DNA of 64,000 bases from Delphinapterus leucas (Eukaryota; Chordata; Mammalia; Artiodactyla; Monodontidae), in NCBI RefSeq assembly GCF_002288925.2, contig NW_022098076.1:86374964-86438963 (forward strand), in the 5' to 3' direction. The translations under genes and the position numbers were made by a program. Under the pieces are notes generated by a model, which saw only the letters and a program-made list of their open reading frames with translations, did no database searches and had not been told where the DNA came from. This document shows positions 58,781 to 64,000 of this stretch, one piece after another (positions within the stretch are counted from its first letter, which is position 1; each line of letters begins with the position of its first letter).

Positions 58781-58932
58781 CTACACATTTGCACCGTCTA
58801 TGTATTTTTTTCTGGACTGTCCTATAATTTGAATACACGGTTGAATGAGTAAAAAGAGTATTCCTACCATGTAGAGTAAACCACATATATAAAAGGAAAA
58901 ATCATATTTTTGTGTGATGTCGTAGATCCACC
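58781..58932 (-). CDS. SLC16A14: SLC16A14 last coding exon, MCT14 C-terminus
   Basis: On the - strand a T-rich tract ending in GTAG (58936-58933) is a good acceptor. The exon then reads, after a split Gly codon, WIYDITQKYDFSFYICGLLY, followed by a hydrophobic stretch (MVGILFLLIQPCI), a basic cytoplasmic tail, and TAG at 58783-58781. I recognise this as the C-terminal end of SLC16A14, an orphan member of the monocarboxylate transporter family (major facilitator superfamily, 12 membrane spans). The hydrophobic run would be the last membrane helix, and the basic tail faces the cytosol. Only about 50 residues are in this exon. The large exon with most of the helices is not in the window, so it lies beyond 64 kb. 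The order FBXO36 then SLC16A14 in convergent orientation matches the human gene order as I recall it. Confidence 0.88.
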
Positions 58933-61900
58933 CTACAAAACAAAAAAGAATATATTCAGTGTAATGAAGTTGAGAAAATAAAGTCAAGAGCTCAAAGCAA
59001 GCATTTATTGCTACTATAAATAATTCTCTAAGGATTTATTATATGTCATTTAATGCCCCAACCGTTCATTTAGCCATTTTTAAGTCTGGGCTGTTGGAAC
59101 CAGAGTTCTTGGTGCGTGGGGACGGCTGCATTTATCTTTGAAGTCACTGGGGTACTTTTAAAGGCACTGAAACAGTAGCTGGCCGACCTATAGGGAGAAT
59201 CTTCTGGCCCACAGCCCTTGGGGTAACTCTCAGGCCGGCACAAAGCCAGCAGCAAAAAGTGAATCTAATGATTTTCTTTTTACACAAATATAAACACAAA
59301 TCTTTTCTAAAACCTCAAAACTCTTCTGAAGAAGATTCTCGTGTATATACAAAGAGGCTGGGCAGAAGACATTTGAACTTTCATTCATTCTGAAGTATAA
59401 GGGTAAGTATCTGTTCTAGAAAGAATCAAGATTTCCAGGTTTTATAAAATTCACATTTACAGCTATAAACCTTTAATATGTATATTTAAATTTGCGAAAG
59501 TTTAAATTGCCAAAGACATAGCTTTAAATGCTAACTAAATTATCGGTTCTTTAAAAAAAAATACTTTGCTATTATAGTCTAATACTTTCATATAATGATC
59601 TTACTAGGGCCTGTAAGATACTACCATATTTCATGGATTCTAAGGCACCATGAATTACGTGGTGCATCATTATCTTATGTATCAATAAAAAAGAAATGTA
59701 TCATCAATTAAAATATGACTTGATATTTTCTTAGAACTTTGTACAAGCTATTCTGATTTCAGAGATGTTAAAATGTGAAAAAAGAGTCTCAGAAACTATG
59801 AAGCGTGATGTTTCATTCACTTCAGTTATCAATCCTAAGGATCAGTCACATGTCTTGGTCCCCACATAGCCAGCTATGCAAACTGAGAGGATTAAGCTAC
59901 ATACAGAATTTTATTTATGGTAAAAATGTAAATATAAGCATTCACTTTTTCCATTTCAACAAGTGCATTAATTAGCAAAGACATAAGAAAAATAGAAATG
60001 ATTTAATGATCAAACACAGCATTCCATGGTCACTTTAAGAAAATTATCTTTTAAAAAGTATCTAATTGGCAAATGAACGCATAAATACAACTTATAACCT
60101 TCTCGACCAACAAACAGCTACACAAAAGCAACTGCTAAATGTGTAAACTACTATCTCTGACTTCCTGTGGCTTATCTGTATCTCTTGTTTATTGTGTCTA
60201 GTGCTTAACGCACCTGGATGAGTCAAGGCTGTCATAAAGAAAAACAAACAACAGCATCGAAAATGTATACTTTTAAAAAACCCCTCAAGAGCTATGAACC
60301 TGGATATACTTTAAAAGTAAACCAAGTTTTTGAGTTTGTTATTTGATATATAAAAGAAGAGAATACCAGAGTCCTTAGATGTGGCTTAGTAAATGTTCTA
60401 TCATCTTTTCTTAATTTCCAGTTTGAGACTAGAAGGACAGATAAGATTAGACATATAATCCAGAAACAGTGATTCAGCTTCAGCATTGAATCAGAAAGAC
60501 ACAGTGACATATGAACAAAAACACACCCAACTTTTGCTCGGTGCCACCATTTGTCAGCTGTGGACCACTGTGAATTATGATGAAGTGAATAATTCACTTG
60601 CAGATAACGCTGAGTGGTGTGTCTCTATAAGGGTACATGACAGCTCTATCTTCAGCTACAATTTCTAAAAAATCAATACATATAAATGAGGTTCTCATAC
60701 CCCACTCATCCCATATGAAAGCTGATCTTGTCAGTTTAACCGTTAAATCCTCCCTTTTCATATGATCAAGTGATTGAGAGTAGGAAATGATGCCTCTAAA
60801 TAACCAACAGCTGAAACAAGTTGATTTCGCATCACTGCCTAACACGGACTCAGGACAAAATCCTCATTGGAGAATTAATTTGTACTTAGTTCAGACTATT
60901 TATGTACTTTTCGGTTACAAGTGTTTGAGTACAAGCTCCAGGGCTCTGTGATATGGCCCCTGTCCACCTCTCTTGCTGCCCAGAGCTTAACCACAAGCAC
61001 AAGCCATTCTGAATATTCTGGAGTTTCAAACATATTTGTCTTGACACCTTGTCTGTACATGTACTATTCCCCCTTCTGGGGGGACAGTAATAAACCCATC
61101 ACCCTTAGAACACCCTACCATCTCCTTCCCACCGCTCCATCCTCCCTCTTGTCTCCACAGACTACAGAAAATGTGTGCTAAGTGTGTTACATATTGTTAC
61201 AGCCTTATGTTGAATTAATTATATTTTAAGATCTTGCATCTTTCCCCTAAAAGTATAAACTTTTGTAAAAGCATCTTCACACACCCCATTCTTTTAAAGT
61301 AACTCACAAGTCAATTTCTCAAAAAGTGCACTCAACTTTACCAAACAAGTTTGGTACAAATTGGAGTAGTCCTAAATTTTATGTTAGATTAATCCCATAG
61401 GTTTTTCCAATCTACCTTTATCTGAAACGATTCCAGATCCTGCCATCTCCACTAGTCTGAACCCAACCCAGTCCCAAGTCAGATGCAAAGCAGGTCAGGA
61501 GACAGTACTTTACCATGTGCTTTGGCCCAACACATGGGGACGAACTCTTTAGAAACAAGATGTTTCAGACAAGATGCCCGCCTCATTCATCCTTCACCAT
61601 CTCTCCCTGTAGGTCTGAACTCATCAGTCCCTTGGTTTGGAGCTTGGATCCTTGGCAGTCCTGATCCAACCATCCACCGAAATCAACAGCTTCAAAGTAA
61701 AATCTGGTTCCCTATTAAACTGCATTTCTTTTTCATTTGAGTCTTGTCAAATGAGGAGTGACAGCTATTTTTCTTACTTATTAAATAAGTGTTCCCAGCT
61801 CTTGATGAAAAAACATTACAAATTATTGTTAGGGTGTTATACTTTATGCAAATATTGGAGATACATGTAGGTTCTTGGTCAGTCAAATCTGGTGGCTGAG

Positions 61901-64000
61901 CTTTGCTATACTTTACCCTGGAAACATCTAGAAAAGTACTATTATTATATCTTTAAAAGTGATGAACTGAATGCCCAGTAACATTATAAATGAATTACAT
62001 CATGAAGTTCAGGTTGCTGAGTGACAGGGTTGAAATGTCTGTTCAATATCTTTGATTGCACATTCTTCTCCTAAATGGAAATGTGTGATTGTCTAACATG
62101 CTACTAAATTGTACCAGACTTTTTAGTGCCAGTAGGAACCGCTTTGAAAAATGGAAAACACATTCATTTCTAAACCCATTAAAAGCGAAAAAGCTAATGT
62201 GAACAGTAATTTTCCTTCTAGCACATCAAGGTAAGTAATAATTTCTAGTCAACCTGGAATTTCTAGCAAGAATTTAATGTGGTTTTTTAGTCACTCATAT
62301 TGCCAGGCACTTCGGCAGTATCATGCGTAAAGGCTGGCCTTGCATCTCTTGCAATATTGGCTCCTTGGCCTGGAAAATCAATGAATTAAACACAGTACAG
62401 TTAGCTAATCATGTTGTTCAGCGTCCCTCAGTGCGTGAATTCAGTGGAAGGAGAAGAAACAAACAAAAAGAAGGAGAGGTCCCTTTAGGTTGCTGGCCTG
62501 GAGATGTACATCAGAACATTGATTTTAGAGTCCCCATGGCAGCATTTGACACATATTCATGTCAGGTTTGTAATACAGTGGTTTCTACCATCTATGGTGT
62601 ATCAAATTCAGCTACAGACTCCACTTCTAGGGAGGACCGTTGAAGCAAGCAGAGATCAGACCTGGTGACTGAGGGTTGGGTATAACTCCATGTCTTCTAG
62701 TTATAATTCCTTTCTCTTCCGCTCAAGAAAGTGCACTAGAATCCAAGTGTGTGGAAAGGAAATGACCATAGGGATGGGATAAGGAAAACATGCTGGCAAA
62801 CCTTGGTGCTTTAATTAACATCGATCATGAATTACTTCTGCTGCACCTCACGGCTGTGTTGTGATACCGCTATTGCAATCTGATGGATCAGTATAAAATA
62901 ATCGCAGACTGACCATTAGAAGCAGAAAGTACCCCTTGGATCTTGCAAAGAAACATCAATGGCAGATTCTATTTCCACATACAATGTATCTGAAGGACTT
63001 CCAACGAGAGGGTGGATGAGCCACTGATAATGTCCCCATCCCCTTAATGGATATTTAACTCCTTTGGAAGTTACCATTGGCTGACTGATCCAACCCCCCA
63101 ATCCCAGTTCTTTTCTCCTTTCCTTCCTTCCTTTCCTTTTCTCCAGAGGCTGGAAAGTAAAATTCTCCAATTCTCAGTTCCCCTTGAAGTTTGGACTAGC
63201 TGCGTGACACAGTTCTGGCCAATCAGATATAAGTGGAAGTCTTCTGGGACTGAGTCTTTTGTTCCTTCCTTTTTCTTGTTATAAATGAGGATGTAGTGGC
63301 TGGAGCTACTGCAGGCATTGTGTGACCATGAGGCCACTAGCATGAGGAAAAGGCCAAGAGGATCTTGAGACACTGCCCCAATATCATCTAGTCTCTGAGT
63401 TCTAGATTTCTGGTTATGTGACACAAATCTCTGTTTAAGCTACCATTGTCAGGGTGTTCTCTTATAACCAAATGCATCCCTAACTGATAGAGAATTCTAT
63501 ACTACGAGATCACTGAGCAGTACTGACTCTTCCACTGCCAATATAATAGTCTGCTGCACTGCTGTAGATACTCACTGGCACCTAGAAATGCTGGCTTGCA
63601 TCTCTGTATAGGAGCAGCTTGATCCAGGAGGGGCCCCATATGTAGCCTCTGGGGTTCCTAAAGCAATTCTTGGGCCTTAAACCTTTTGTCAGCCAGCTGC
63701 CAGTGTTGTCAGCTGAATAGGTAAAAATCTATGATTTCTTGAGCTTCAGTCCTGAGGGGGACTTAAAAATGGTTGTGTTGGCATAAGCCCTCTGCCAGCG
63801 CAGTTCTAGGACAGGTGACTGTAGGCTCTGTAGACAGACTGGGAAGCAAGGGGTGGGGAGGGCTTTGTCCTGCACCCATGAGGTTCCCCCATCCACTGGG
63901 AAGAAGTATTTCTGCAGAGGATATGAGGATAAAGGGCCTGGAGCAGCCAGATAGGCAGAGGATGGGGGCACCTGAACAGGTGAGATTCTACCAGGTTAGC
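58933..64000 (-). other. SLC16A14: Last intron of SLC16A14 (partial)
   Basis: No further SLC16A14 coding exon is seen up to the window end, so this is the 3' part of its last intron. It is mostly unique AT-rich sequence. A T/C-rich run of TTCC units occurs at 63117-63140, and a MaLR-type LTR covers roughly 63100-63490. About 62280-62760 is repeat-free sequence of ordinary base composition whose role I cannot name. Confidence 0.7.
63100..63490 (+). mobile_element. MaLR/MLT1-type LTR
   Basis: Contains ACACAGTTCTGGCCAATCAG (63208) and ends in AACCAAATGCATCCCTAACTG (63468), typical of MLT1-like LTRs. What follows it to the window end could be internal retroviral sequence, but I could not confirm that. 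Confidence 0.55.

Noticed and set aside
1..64000. Search for an undescribed multi-gene system
   Set aside because: The window is ordinary mammalian DNA: two split host genes plus transposon remnants. I could not support any new system.

Overview
This is a window of mammalian nuclear DNA, most likely from a whale or dolphin (order Cetartiodactyla). The main evidence is more than 30 copies of tRNA-derived CHR-type SINEs (named for Cetacea, Hippopotamidae and Ruminantia), many still with clear target-site duplications. I saw no BovB elements, which a ruminant would carry. Bacterial-type features (operons, CRISPR, riboswitches) are absent. Most of the window is intron or intergenic DNA filled with repeats.

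Two host genes are supported. On the + strand are the last three coding exons of FBXO36 (F-box only protein 36): 4033-4141, 26703-26875 and 46198-46386 (stop). They are separated by introns of about 22.6 kb and 19.3 kb. Splice phases agree across all three exons, and the exon holding the F-box is intact. Exon 1 lies upstream of the window. On the - strand, facing FBXO36 tail to tail, is the last coding exon of SLC16A14 (monocarboxylate-transporter-like MCT14) at 58781-58932. The DNA from 58933 to the window end is its last intron, and 56.0-58.8 kb probably holds its 3'UTR.

Region by region: 1-4.0 kb is the end of FBXO36 intron 1, with SINEs and a MaLR-type LTR. 4.1-26.7 kb is intron 2, with nested SINEs, a truncated L1 with recognisable ORF1 and ORF2 endonuclease (12.84-15.13 kb), a processed LY6E pseudogene (16.18-17.43 kb), older antisense L1 pieces, a 100-N assembly gap inside a SINE, and a pyrimidine microsatellite. 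26.9-46.2 kb is intron 3, with an LTR, many SINEs, a decayed endogenous retrovirus pol remnant (39.1-40.4 kb), and a 205-bp identical copy of part of that remnant at 34.9 kb. 46.4-47.1 kb is the FBXO36 3'UTR with two AATAAA signals. 47-56 kb is intergenic, with an L1, a SINE, a split MIR, a fossil BED-type hAT transposase broken up by an LTR and an L1 end, and a mariner-type palindrome. 56-64 kb belongs to SLC16A14.

I found no undescribed functional system. The most unusual observations are the identical 205-bp duplication of otherwise decayed retroviral sequence, an L1 insertion that ends prematurely just after an internal AATAAA yet has a long target-site duplication, and an LY6E retrocopy that keeps a 126-codon open frame despite two offsetting frameshifts. 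Repeat family names are from memory and sequence signature only; boundaries are approximate unless a duplication is given.
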